The translations under genes were made by a program, and so were the position numbers. Positions 12,046-23,090 of a DNA stretch of 64,000 nucleotides are shown here, in pieces. The notes beneath the pieces are model-generated. The model saw nothing but the letters and a program-made list of their open reading frames with translations. It was not told the origin of the DNA and did no database searches. Numbering within the stretch: the stretch's first letter is position 1; the number at the start of each line of letters is the position of its first letter. This DNA is from Sacculina carcini (lineage: Eukaryota; Arthropoda; Thecostraca; Sacculinidae): contig OU696597.1 of NCBI GenBank assembly GCA_916048095.2, positions 2,367,042 to 2,431,041 on the forward strand, written 5' to 3'.

Positions 12046-13545
12046 CGTTTTATTAATGTACAGATTCATAAAATGTTGACAGCAGAACAAGACAAGTTAA
12101 TTGGTTGGTCAAGTGTTTTTTTGACAAACGTATATTCAACGTTTTTTTAATGAAACAATGTTTTCTAAAGCAGTATCTATGTATGATAGATTTGATTGAT
12201 GTACGTTCAAATACCTTTTGTATAGCAAGTAGTCTGCTGGTATAAGCGGCTGGTTAAACCACTTGATTTAAGCTGTTTTTTAAACCATGGTTTTTAAAAA
12301 TAAATAAAAAATTCAAACGGTTTTCGTAGATGTAGAGATTTAGAAAAAAAATAGGCGGCATATCAAGGAAAGTTGAGACAAATTAATTGGTTTTTTATTA
12401 GTAACCTGTTTTTAGAACTGGTTTCATGGATTGTATGGAAAGACAGGCGCGCGTGGAACAGCGATGTCCCAGGCGCGCCTACAAGACAACACCGCACAGC
12501 GAGCACGCCCGAACACGACTCCTCTCGCCCTGCAAGATGAAATCGCTGCAGGACTTGCACCACTCCGCACAGACACGCATACACACATACGTAAATACAC
12601 TTTGCTCAATCACCATTGCTATACATAGCGTCAATCTACCAACGCCGCTCTGACGCAACACACACACTCATCACATATACAACACCACACGTCCCCACAC
12701 AAGCATACATACACATTGCGCAAAGCCCCACTAGCTAACACAAATCAAGTATAAGCACACACACACTAACACAACGAAAACCTATAACTACATGGATGAT
12801 GGTTTTTTTGATGCAGTAATTTGTGTTCAAATACCTTTTTTACATTAAATATATTTCCTCAGTCGTTTTTTTTCCTACACGAAAATATTGCCCGTTTTTC
12901 TGGTCAGGATTGCCACTCTGATTAATGCGACCCGCTTATATTCGTAGACTCATTAGGGACACTAAGTTTGTGTGTATATTTGTAGTATTTGTGTAAATAT
13001 TTGCAGTGGTTGTAGTTTTATTTTTGCAAATAATTGATGTGCTGAATGAAATGATGAAAAATGTTATAATCAACGTAGTTCATTTCTGGTAGGAAAAAAG
13101 TAATATGTAAGAAATAATAAAAAATTATACCACCTGCTGTTTTTTTAAAACAGTTTCAGATTTGACCATAAAAACGGTTATCAAACCCTGCTTTCTTACA
13201 CAATGATTAACTCAATAATTGAATGCAAAACTGTTCTGTTCATAGAAGTGCCGTACAGTACCGTGCAAACAATGATATTAGGGCTTTCAGACACATTATT
13301 AAAATTATATTGTGCATATTTAATTATAATTCAATTTGATAGGGTCAGTAATAGCATGAATAACTCATGTGTTGATGAAAATAATTCATTTAACATCCCA
13401 AATATATCATTTCCATAGTTTGAATTCTTTGCATGACTTTTTCAAAAAAAGACCAAAAAGAACGTGTTTTTTTTGTTGCGGTTTTTTTGGCAAAAAACGT
13501 TTTTTTTCATAAAACAACGTCGTTTTTTTTGAGGTCGCATCTCTA
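11602..13545. mobile_element. hAT-1, non-autonomous hAT-like DNA transposon
   Basis: The ends are inverted: TAGTGATGC then A-run and CG on the left, and the complement TAGAGATGCGACCTC then A-run and CG on the right. The element is bounded on both sides by GGTGGAAC (11594-11601 and 13546-13553), a perfect 8-bp target duplication, the length typical of hAT elements. At 1944 bp it has no transposase-like frame. It is unusually rich in T runs and holds a nested piece of repeat D near 12437. Confidence 0.9.
12437..12545. repeat. Repeat D, copy 1 (inside hAT-1)
   Basis: Shares GACAGCGATGTCCC-type and GCCCGAACACGACT blocks with 13819-13980 and 14840-15025. It is shorter than the other two copies and continues into a CACACATAC-rich stretch. 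Confidence 0.7.
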
Positions 13546-13553
13546 GGTGGAAC

Positions 13554-13818
13554 AATGTGCATGTATGTACCAGTGACGTATGTCGTGTGTCGCAATATAC
13601 AGTCCGCCCATAACACGTGTGTCTGGATCGACTGTTCTGCATACTACTTGCACCTCTGTTAGCAGCCGTGTGTGCCTCGTCATTAAGTACGACACACCAT
13701 AAGATGCTGACAAGAGTTACCAGCAGATACACACACCATAGTGTCAAAGCACTGAGTATACAGCAAATATACTGTACACCCCGGAATTAAGATATGCGGA
13801 TAAAGGAGAACGCCGGAT
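13554..13818. other. Right flank of hAT-1, non-coding
   Basis: No gene or repeat recognised. This is the continuation of the sequence that hAT-1 interrupted. Confidence 0.5.
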
Positions 13819-13980
13819 TGTAGATTGACATGAACACAATCGTATTAAAAGACAGCGATGTCCCACGCGCGCCTACAAGAACACACCGCACAGCAAACAC
13901 GCCCGAACACGACTTCTCACACACACACATCCTCACATCTCATCTCGACATCCGATCACCGCCATGCGATACCCAGAACC
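13819..13980 (+). repeat. Repeat D, copy 2
   Basis: Starts TGTAGATTGACATGAACAC and aligns as a direct repeat with copy 3 at 14840, about 1020 bp downstream. Copy 3 has an additional inverted arm. The spacing as two direct repeats around a unique core recalls a small LTR-type or composite element, but no target duplication was found. Confidence 0.7.
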
Positions 13981-14839
13981 CACTCTGCAGACGTATCATT
14001 GTGCAAGCGCTGCAAACACACGCACTCACATACACACACACACACACACACTCGCACACAAACATACATACACAATGCGCAAAGCACCACACCAGCAAAC
14101 ACAAGAAGCATAAGCCCACACACACACACAACGAAAACCTCTAACTACACCTCCCCTTGTTTCTTAAGAAACAAATATATATAAAAATGCCAGCGCAGCA
14201 ACAAAAGATAAAAAGCGAAAATGAACACGGATATAAACAAAAACACAACCGAACAAAAATCAGCTCCGCCCATCCAGCGCGAACAGATCCATCAGAAACA
14301 CACACTTGGTTGCGGCGAAGCACAACACGTAGGCCCCAACGTCCCCCTGCGCTCCCACCTCGCCCGTACTCTTCAGTGCTCCGCCGCAACCTGCCGTCTT
14401 CTCCATCACCGGCCGCCGCGACAGGGCACAACACCTCGGCCCCAGCACCCACCGTGCTCCCGCCGTCACATGTGCTCCTCAGCACCCTGTCGCAGCTGGT
14501 CGTGATCCACCGTCTACACAGGCCGCGCCGTCCCGTCTTCCGCTCAGATCCTCCCGACTTCGGCAGCCTTCACTTCACATCAGCGCTCCAGCACCAGCAG
14601 CTTCCTCCGACAGGTCAGCGACGTGTTCAGAGCAGGCGGGCCGACAAGCACCCTCGGCCACAGCTTCCCGCTGTCTTCAGCCGGCACCACGCTTCACAGT
14701 CGCCCCCTGCAACACTTCTGGCACGTCGCTGAACACCGCTCCATGCCTCTCCGCCGCTGATGCTGAAGGTATCGTCACCACTGCTGCCGAATCCGGGTCA
14801 AAACTCCCACTACTCTAATCCAAAACAGCCGAAATAGCT
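13981..14839. other. Core between two repeat D copies
   Basis: Begins with a CA-rich tract (about 14020-14060). From 14157 to 14732 there is a 191-codon plus-strand frame rich in Pro, Arg, Ser and His, opposed by a Gly/Arg-rich minus frame. G+C content is clearly higher than in the surroundings. The composition explains the open frames, and I cannot name a product. It could be a fragment of a structural protein frame of a retroelement. Confidence 0.4.
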
Positions 14840-15025
14840 TGTAGATTGACATGAACACAATTGTATTAAAAGACGGTTCTTGTAGGCGCGCGTGGGACAG
14901 CGATGTCCCACGCGCTCCTACAAGAACACACCGCACATCAAACACGCCCGAACACGACTCCTCACACACACACATCCTCACATTTCATCTCGACATCCGA
15001 TCACCGCCACGCGATACCCAGAGCC
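14840..15025 (+). repeat. Repeat D, copy 3, with 52-bp hairpin
   Basis: Direct repeat of 13819-13980. At 14876-14927 it forms a near-perfect inverted repeat: 24-nt arms (GTTCTTGTAGGCGCGCGTGG... and its complement, one mismatch) around GCGA. Copies 1 and 2 keep only the right arm in full. Confidence 0.8.
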
Positions 15026-15209
15026 AGAGGATGAAGTACGGTACGGTACGATTGGTTTTTCTTGATTCGTACCAACGCAAAAATTTCGTACCGTAACTCA
15101 TTTTTGCAATCGTACCCTACTAGTATGAGAAAAATTTCGTACCGTAATTTCGTACCTTTTTCGTACCTTCAGCAATCGTTTTCACAGGACTTGAATCGAT
15201 ATTTGCTAT
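15026..15209. repeat. Clustered CGTACCGTA motifs
   Basis: The pieces TTTCGTACCGTAA and TTCGTACC recur at least five times between 15030 and 15170, some inverted. They look like remnants of short tandem or subterminal transposon repeats. Confidence 0.5.
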
Positions 15210-15295
15210 CACGAACGAACGAACGAACGTATATTTACTATAGCGCCTGTAAAAACACGGGCGCGCATAACTTCAAGATAAACAAGAATGCGTAA

Positions 15296-15500
15296 ATACC
15301 TGTATACATATACGTACATACACAAACATGCACTTATACATATACATACATACACAAACATGCACTTATACATACACACACATACACAAACATGCACTTA
15401 TACATATACACACATACACAAACATGCACTTATACATACACATACATACACAAACATGCACTTATACATACACATACATACACTTATACACATATATACA
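15296..15500. repeat. Minisatellite of about 32 bp
   Basis: Six or so units containing ACAAACATGCACTTATACAT separated by ACACATAC-type spacers. It lies in the 3' UTR of LINE-B. Confidence 0.88.
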
Positions 15501-15549
15501 CGAAGTTTGAGTACAATAAGGAGGAATAGAAAATGGCTAGTTAATGGAA

Positions 15550-16480
15550 TCATAGTTTGGCGAAAGTTGTGAGAGTGTGAGAAGCATGATCAAACGAGAT
15601 GTCAAAAAGGTTATTTTGAAGTCGGGAAGCAAACATGCGGTAGGAAGAAGATGAAGTAATATGAGAAGGAAGAGAATCATAGATGCGCGGACCGAAAAAA
15701 GTAAAAGATTCAGAGGACCACGAAGATTCATTAGTGGCACGAGGACAGATGAGGGGAACAGGTCTACGAGAAGAAACATTATCAGAACGAGTTATAAGAT
15801 TGACTAGATAGGGCGGTTTCCTAGGATCATGAAGGAGTTTGAAGATTAGACAGCAAAGGCGAAAGTTAATACGAGAGACTATTGGAAGCCAACGAAACTT
15901 AAATAGAAAACTGGAGGTATGCCGGCAAGGAGTAGGGTGAAGAACAAATCGGCAAGATTGGTTAAAAACGCGTTGTAGTGTTTGTAGAGAATAACGAGGT
16001 AAGCTTAAGTATAGTGAGTTACAATAGTCTAATCTAGAGAGTATAAGAGAATTAACAAGTTTAATAGATGAAGATTGATTGAAACAGGGACGAATGGGAT
16101 AGAGTGAACGTAGGATCAAACGACAAGTGCGTGCGACGGAGCGAATGTTATCTACAAAGGAGAGCGAAGATTCAAAAATATTACCAAGATTTCGAACGGT
16201 AACGGCTAGGGGAACTGGGAGCAGCGGAGGACTAATGCGCGGAGGATGAAGAGGGAGAAACTCAGATTTTGAAGTGTTGATGAGAATATTGCGAGCTGCA
16301 GCCCAATAAAAAATATCAGAAATCACGTCAGATAGCAGGGAAGGAGAATGAAAAGGAAGCGGGATGTAAAACTGAAAATCTTCAGCATAGATATGAAAAC
16401 CTATAGTGTTTAGGAAAAATAGGACAAAGAGAAGACATGTACAGATTAAATAACAAAGGACCAAGAATGGAGCTGTGGTG
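15550..16480 (-). pseudogene. LINE-B reverse transcriptase, C-terminal half
   Basis: A 304-codon minus frame continuing upstream in another frame. Visible parts in order: SILGPLLFNLYMSSL (before the catalytic motif), HIYAEDFQFYIPL at the place of the YADD box (the first Asp is Glu here), LINTSKSEFL, LSFVDNIRSVARTCRLILR, LVNSLILSRLDYCNSLYLSL, and a C-terminal region FRWLPIVSRINFRLCCLIFKLLHDP...PRIYDSLPSHI. This order is characteristic of CR1/L2-like LINE polymerases. The changed catalytic box, the frame shift near 16420 and the missing N-terminal half and endonuclease show it is dead. Confidence 0.85.
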
Positions 16481-16489
16481 GTTCACTCT

Positions 16490-17662
16490 GATTAAATCAA
16501 TTTTACCACACACAACATAACATGAAACATATGATACAAGATTCGGACACACAAGAGAGAGTGTATTCTCGTCCACACACAACATTCTTGACGCCTCGGA
16601 ACATTCTAGTATTTTCTGCTTTGATGTACCAATCAGCGATGACGTCTATTGATGCAAATATATATAAACATTTAATATAAATCACATATAACAAATTAAT
16701 CAGTAAATTTACAATGAAATTAATTGACATGTCATAAAATTTAATACAAATAGCAATAAACCGAAAATAGTGAATGCCTTGACGAAACATCAACAACAAC
16801 AACAACGTGTATTTGCTATAGCGCCGGTAAAACACAAGCGCGAAAAACGGAAAACATCAATTGAGATAAAACGAAAATTGTAAAGAATATGGGAGAAATG
16901 AGCAAGTAAAAAAAGAGAAGTCACAAAACAACCAAAATTGGTGAATAGCAAGCACAAGCACAAAGGGCACAGTTCTAAAAAATCAAGTGGTATGTTCGAA
17001 CAATAAAATCGACAGAGAATTATTGCAGATAACATTCACAATAGAATAAATAAAGCAGCAAGGAAGGAAAGGAAGCAGCCACTGTGCTCAAGACAGGGAA
17101 AAATATGACAACGAAGAGAATTGAAACAATCATGAAACGGAGAAAAAGTTCAAACAATATCACAGAGAGCCGAGAGGAGAGAGAGAGTGAGAGACGGGAC
17201 CAAATGAAATGTCAAAAAGGTACAGGCGAAGCCGACGGTGGAATGACCAAAATGTAGAGGCGCGGTTGATATGATAGGGAAGAGAATTATACAAGCGAGG
17301 GGCGTAAAATAAGAACGATTTAGAGTACCAGGAAGATTCATTAGATGCACGAGGACAAGCGAGAGGAAGAGGGCGACGAGAGGAGTGTGAGTCAGTGGGA
17401 GACAAAAGATTAGCAAGATAAGAAGGTTGGTGAGGAACATGCAGAAGCTTGTAAATGAAACAAAACAAACAATAAGTACGAAACGAAACGAAACAAGTAA
17501 CAAATCTAAACGTCTTGATTTGAACGACATTCATTTGTCATTAACTGAAAATTAAACAAGCAAATACAAAGTATAATATATAAATTATAAAATTTATAAA
17601 TATTGAATGAGGAATGAAAATGATCAAAAGATTAATTAATAAAAGCATAGGCTGACACTACA
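16490..17662 (-). repeat. Gypsy-2 3' LTR, interrupted by LINE-A
   Basis: In element sense the LTR begins TGTAGTGTCAGCC at 17662, just after a GGCGGGGGAG purine tract. It runs to roughly 16490, where LINE-B sequence begins; the exact end is uncertain because no second LTR is present. LINE-A (about 16789-17470) sits inside it. The part below 16789 contains a TATA-like run, an ATTGGT box and a TGACGTC half-site, fitting a promoter. The same arrangement is found at 49600-51400. Confidence 0.6.
16789..17470 (-). mobile_element. LINE-A, 5'-truncated CR1/L2-like LINE
   Basis: A short minus-strand LINE tail. Its end in element sense is GGCGCTATAGCAAATACACG plus a GTT microsatellite (16789-16806). 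Coding remnant at 17160-17470: FIYKLLHVPHQPSYLANLL and PRASNESSWYSKSFLFYAPRLYNSLPYHI, homologous to the last 100 residues of LINE-B but of a different subfamily. Only the extreme C-terminus and the 3' UTR remain. The rest was probably never copied, as is usual for 5'-truncated insertions. Confidence 0.8.
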
Positions 17663-18146
17663 AGAACTCCCCCGCCAGAAGCGGAGCTTCAGAAAAGTCT
17701 TGACCAGTAATGGAACAAGGTCATAACAACGAGGTCATGTGTGACCAGTAGAACACCAAACAACAATTAACATATTCACACAATAAAACCACGCATACTC
17801 ACTTAACCACTCATATCGATACATTAACAAATATACGACCATAATCACTAATCACCATACTAACGGAGTATTATGTCTCACATAAACGACACATAATGCA
17901 ATACAATGGCGTTTCCGTATGTTGAAATTACACAGTGAAACCGCAACATACATTATACAGGCACAATAGCATTGGTACATTCAAAACACGCATTGAAGAA
18001 TGTATACATTTAGGACGACCTTGTCCGCAATTATACAATACAATACGATATACATGAAATTCAACACGCACAAGTAATGAGTGAAATGGGTGTAAATGTG
18101 TAAACTATCAAAAATAGTGATAATCAGGCTGCTTTTTGAACGTCAC
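17663..18146 (-). other. Gypsy-2 3' untranslated region and purine tract
   Basis: No open frame. Lies between the end of Gypsy-2 pol and its 3' LTR. Aligns nearly base for base with 51401-51875. Confidence 0.7.
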
Positions 18147-21045
18147 TTAACGGCCTGACCTGGTGGTGGTGGTGGTACGCTCAACCAGCGATGTACGGGG
18201 AACGGGAATTGGAGGTGATGGCGACGCAGCGGCTCTGCGTGACGACTTCTGCAAGGTGGCCGTATTTGTGATTACAGCCGGCTTCAGTCGGTCGATGGAG
18301 AGTGTATCCGATCCTCCGGCAGGTAAAGCGATCACAAATACTTTGGATGATCTGGAAACCACACGGAATGGCCCACGGTATGGTGCTTCAAGGGGCCGGC
18401 GGACTCTGTCCACGCGCACCCACATCTGTTGGCAGGTCATGAGTTGTGATGGAACGTATGATGCTGGTGTAAATTGGGACGTGCCTGAAGACATGGTGAA
18501 AAAATCCACCTCGGACATCTTTTTCGCCAGCTCTGAGACAAATTCATGCTGCGTCTTGATAGTCATTGTGTCACCAGTCGGCATGCGAGGGCACAACAAG
18601 TATTCACCAGTAACGGCAGTGAACGGAGACACATGTGACTCAGTTGGAAACAATCTGATGCCCAGCATTACTACTGGAAGTGCAGAGAGCCAGCACTGCC
18701 GCCGAGCCATGATGGCGGTTCTTATGACCCGGTGTAGTCGCTCCACGAGTCCATTGGATTGTGGTCGGTATGCTGTTGTTCTGACGCGGTGAAACCCGAC
18801 CACTTGAGACAATTCATTAAACAGCTCCGATTCGAATTGACGTCCTCTATCGGTCACCACGTAGAGTGGGACCCCGAATCTGGAAATCCAATGAGCAAAG
18901 AATGCCTCGGTGACGGACGCGGCGGTAATGTCGGTCAGTGGAATGGCCCCTGGCCAACGACTGGCTCTGTCAATGCAGGTCAGGATATATCGATACGGTG
19001 TTGCGAACGGATGATTGCGCGTTACGGCTGGTCTCAATGGTCCCACCAGGTCCAGATGCACACATTCAAAACGCGGACTGGGCACAGCAAAATCAGCTAG
19101 CGGTGACTTAGTATGTCTAGTGACCTTGGCTTGCTGACATGCGACGCAGGCGCGGACACAATTTTCTATGTCGCGATCGATGTGCGGCCACACGTAACGA
19201 GACTTAATCAGCCTGATGCTGCCGTGAATCCCAGGATGGCTCAGATTGTTCAATTGCATGAGCACAGGATGCCTACATTTTTCAGGCAAATATGGCCTTG
19301 GGTGTGGCGTAGAAGTGTCACACAACGGTGGTACATCTCCGGACATTTTGGAAGCACTAAGTGCTGTGGCAGCAGTTTGTGTTTCTGCATCGTCTGCTTG
19401 TGCACGAGCAATGACTGGCAGGTCATAGACGTCCAGGCTGACAGCATTCACACTGCGTGACAGACAGTCTGCAACCGCGTTATCCGCTCCACGAATGTGT
19501 TGAACATCCGACACATATTCAGTTATATACGACCAGTGCCTCTGCTGACGGTCAGATTTGGCCACATGTGGACTGGTGTAGGCCGAAACCAGAGGCTTTT
19601 GGTCAGTCAGCAGAGTCACCGATCGACCTTCTAGGAAGTGCCGAAAGTGTACTACAGCGTAATATGCCGCCAGTAACTCGCGATCATATACAGAGTATTT
19701 ACGCTGGGCGGCAGATAATTTTTTGAAAAGAATGATATCGGTTGTGCGACACCCTCAACCATTTGATGCAGCGCAGCGCCGACGGCAACAGAAGAACTGT
19801 CGGTTACCAACTGCCGATGCTGGCAACTTGGACTTGGATGAGGCAGTACACCTGCCTCCATCAGCGATTGTTTAGCGGCCTCAAACGCTACCGTTTCTGC
19901 TTCATTAAGCTCAATGTGCTTGGCGTTGGTCTGCAGTCTAATGCGCTCAGATAGAGGATGAACAATATCCGCGAACTTCGGCACAAGGCGACGGTAAAAA
20001 TTGCAAACTCCAAGAAATCGACGAAGAGAAGCTGAATCACATGGTTGTGGAAAATCGCGAATAGCGGAAAGCTTATCTTCAGGTGGCTGTACTCCATCAG
20101 CTGTGATCTTGTGCCCGAGAAAGTCAACGCTTTTCTGGAAAAAGGCACACTTCTCTATTGATAGACGCAGACCATATTTATCTAATATGTCAAACACGGC
20201 TGCTAAGTCACGTGTGTGCTGCTCCTCGTCAGCCGAAAACACCAGTATATCATCGAGGTAGACAAATGTACAGCGAAGGTGAGACAAAATGGTGTTCATC
20301 ATGCGTTGCAACGTTGCTCCAGCATTTCGAAGACCCATGGGCATAAATGCGTACTCATAGAGACCAAAGGGCGTGACAACTGCAGTCTTGGCGATGTCAG
20401 ACTCACTCATGGGAACCTGATGGTACGCTTGTAGAAGGTCCACTTAAGAAGACACACGCATACCGTGCAGATGCGCGGACAGATCCTGGACATGTGGTAG
20501 CGGGTATCTGTCGGGCACTGTCTTCACGTTCAGCGCGCGATAATCACCTGTGATGTGCCATTCACCAGGTGTTTTCTTAGCCACCATGTGCAGTGGAGAA
20601 GCCCACGGTGAATTGGAACGGCGGACAATGCCGAACTGCAGCATGGCTTCAAACGCATCTCTGGCGGCTTTTTCCTTGTCAGATGATAGACGGCGTGGGC
20701 GGGCGAACACGGGCGCTGCACTGCCGGTGTCGATGGTGTGCTGCACAGGCATGGTGGCTGCTGTGTGAGATTGAGACATCAACAAACCGGGTCGCTGGGT
20801 CAACAAAGACCGCAAGGGCGCCGGGAGTTGACTGACGTCGTTGACAACCAGTCCAACAGTTTGCTCAGTACTTATTTTTGCAGGAACGCATAATGATGTA
20901 ACAGTGTCACGGATACATCTTTGGTGACAATCTACCACGAGCTTGAAATGGCTGAGAAAATCGTGTCCCAGCAACGGTGAAACTGCGTCAGAGACAATAA
21001 AAGTCCAGGTAAACTTTCGGCTCGGTTTCGGTTCAGTGGCTCGCT
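18147..21045 (-). pseudogene. pol: Gypsy-2 pol region, copy 1
   Basis: Minus strand. It carries the end of the protease region (LLGHDFLSHF), reverse transcriptase (GDYRALN, PFGLYEYAFMPMGLRNA, FVYLDDILVFS), RNase H (LVTDSSSVAVGAAL, LLTDQKPLVSAY), integrase zinc-binding region (LSHPG...CVRACVACQQAK), DDE core ([29 protein letters not shown]) and a C-terminal region near 18150-18400. The closest relatives by motif are CsRn1-like Gypsy elements. Gag and the 5' LTR are absent because LINE-C sequence begins at about 21046. The frame has a few breaks. A second copy of most of this region is at 51876-53552. Confidence 0.9.
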
Positions 21046-22296
21046 CGTGCTGAAGTCCGGCCACATGGTGTCCACGAACTCCTCGATGGCTGCCACCAGA
21101 GAACAGGGTCTGTCACCGCTTGTGCGGTGGTTAATGAGACAGACCCAGTCTCTTGTGGCTTCCAGCGAGACGATGTGGGCAGGTAGTACCACGTCGCTCA
21201 GCCGTCTGGCTCCGATACCTCCGTGGCGAACCGGAAGGGAAGCCTGCAGCCACTGTGCGTCCGACATGGCGACATTGAATCAATCATTGATGGCCGATCT
21301 CAGCTGCTCATCCATGTCACCCATTTGCTCGCGGGCCTGGTACACCGGCGCTGCTCTTAGCAGATACATTGCTCGCGGAACCGACGAATATCTGCTGAGA
21401 AAGAACAGCGCCGGGTGCGAGCCGATGTTGGATGAACGCTGGATCAGCAGGGGCTACTTGGTCTCGATTTCTTTCAATGCCTCTGTAATGCCACCAGTCT
21501 GCACTGGTTCGCCGATCAGATGCAGCTTCGACTGTTTGTGGAGCGATTAACTGACGCAGGTGCAGCGGCCGAATCCTGTCCAGTCCGCCGTAAGAGCCTT
21601 TGGGCATGCAATTTATTGCGCTGCGGACCTCGTGTTCCTCGAAAGACAGCTCTGTTCCGATTGTGTGATCGAAGCTGCTCGTCCAAAGCCGGCGGATGTT
21701 TGCGCTCGAGCTCCTCTTTCACTGCGTCGTTATGCCCGGCCAGGCAGTCACTGGACGTGAGCAGACGGAGAGCTCCGCCAATGTCGCCATCATCATCATC
21801 ATCGCACTTGTCTCTGACGCAGCGGGTTCTGGCCTTGTCCTGGTCCTGCTGTGACCGTGGTCGGTTAAGCGTCCCTCGGCTTTTCGGCGCTGCTGCGTCG
21901 TTGCTTATTGGGCCATTTAAAGCATAGGAGATCAACTTTCACCAGGCCGATAGGGAGCGCTGTTCCAGAGCCGCCGTGATGTGCTGTGCGAGATCGGCCG
22001 CCACTCGATGACGCAGCGCTCGTGGGACATGTTGACGCACTCGGCGCTGCTGCCTGAGCTCAGCAAGCTCCTCAGCCAGATCTGCTGGAGTAGTGGTGTT
22101 ACCGTCGACTGGCGGGTCTACGTCGCCATCCGGATCGCGGCTCTGCGTGCAAGCCCCGCAATGCCACACCGGAAAGACATCGGATTGTGCCCGGGTGATT
22201 CCCACGCAGGTGAGGTGGAAAAACCGCTCATATTGCGCGCAGGAAATCACCCGCCTTCTGCTGTTGACAGTGCCGCAGTGATGACACGATATATAT
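21046..22296 (-). pseudogene. LINE-C: PHD-finger plus reverse-transcriptase LINE fragment
   Basis: Three minus-strand pieces in order. At about 22150-22296, a PHD-like finger: CHHC, then ISCAQYERFFHLTCVGI and VWHCGAC (one expected Cys is Tyr). At 21516-21935, a linker with GGALRLLTSSDCLAGHNDAV. Around 21317-21607, the start of a reverse transcriptase with the motif MPKGSYGGLDRIRPLHLRQLI. Then a jump to a C-terminal piece (LQASLPVRHGGIGARRLSDVVLPAHIVSL, 21046-21267). The catalytic middle of the polymerase is missing. These motifs are typical of a LINE group common in aquatic invertebrates; I cannot place the clade more precisely. It abuts Gypsy-2 directly. Confidence 0.75.
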
Positions 22297-23090
22297 AATG
22301 TATAAGATGTATAATTACCACGATAATATAGTAATGTTTAATTAACATGATAATATAATAATGTTTAATTAATATGCTAATATAATAATGTATAATTAAC
22401 ATGAAAATATAATAATGAATAATTAACATGATAATATAACAATGTATAAATAATATGCTAATGTAATAATGCATAATCAACATGAAAATATAATAATGAA
22501 TAATTAACATGATAATATAACAATGTATAAATAATATGCTAATGTAATAATGCATAATCAACATGATATTATAATAATGTATAATTAACATGATAATATA
22601 ATAATCTATAATTAACATGCTAATATAATGTATAATTAATGTAATCTAATGTATAATTAACACGATAATATAGTAATGTATAATTAACATGATAATATAC
22701 TAAGGTATAATTAACATGATAATATAATAATGTATAATCAACACGATAATATAATAATGTATAATTAACACGATAATATAATAATGTTTAATTAACACGA
22801 TAATATAATAATGTGTAATTAACACGATAATATAATAATGTATAATTAACATGATAATATAATAATGTATAATTAACACGATAATATAGTAATGTGTAAT
22901 TAACACGATAATATAATAATGTATAATTAACACGATAATATAATAATGTATAATTAATATGATAATATAATAATGTGTAATTAACACGATAATATAATAA
23001 TGTGCAATTAACACGATAAATTAATAATGTATAATTAACATGATAATATAATAATGTATAATTAATATGCTGATATAATAATGTTATATT
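22290..23090. repeat. 27-bp A+T-rich minisatellite
   Basis: About 29 units of ATAATATAATAATGTATAAT plus TAACACG or TAACATG. Because 27 is divisible by three, the minus strand stays open and reads as a repeated nonapeptide (MLIIHYYII) for 123 and 104 codons. Sub-blocks such as 22380-22470 and 22470-22560 are duplicated as higher-order units. Confidence 0.95.

Larger units (their letters stand above)
15210..16480 (-). mobile_element. LINE-B, CR1/L2-like non-LTR element, 5'-truncated
   Basis: Minus-strand LINE. It ends (in element sense) with GGCGCTATAGTAAATATACG followed by a TTCG microsatellite at 15212-15229, the GCGCTATA-plus-short-repeat ending typical of CR1/L2-type LINEs. Its 3' UTR contains a tandem array at 15296-15500. 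The coding part starts within the reverse transcriptase, so the 5' half is absent. A second, shorter copy lies at 48873-49590. Confidence 0.8.

Noticed and set aside
14157-14732. 191-codon Pro/Arg-rich frame as a host gene
   Set aside because: Open on both strands because of composition; no domain; lies between two repeat copies.
15288-15572. Tyr/His/Thr repeat frame
   Set aside because: Translation of the 32-bp minisatellite.
18163-20261. Plus-strand frames of 113-209 codons
   Set aside because: Shadows of the Gypsy-2 pol on the minus strand.
22247-23014. Tandem array considered as a CRISPR array
   Set aside because: Units are contiguous with no unique spacers; the genome is animal.
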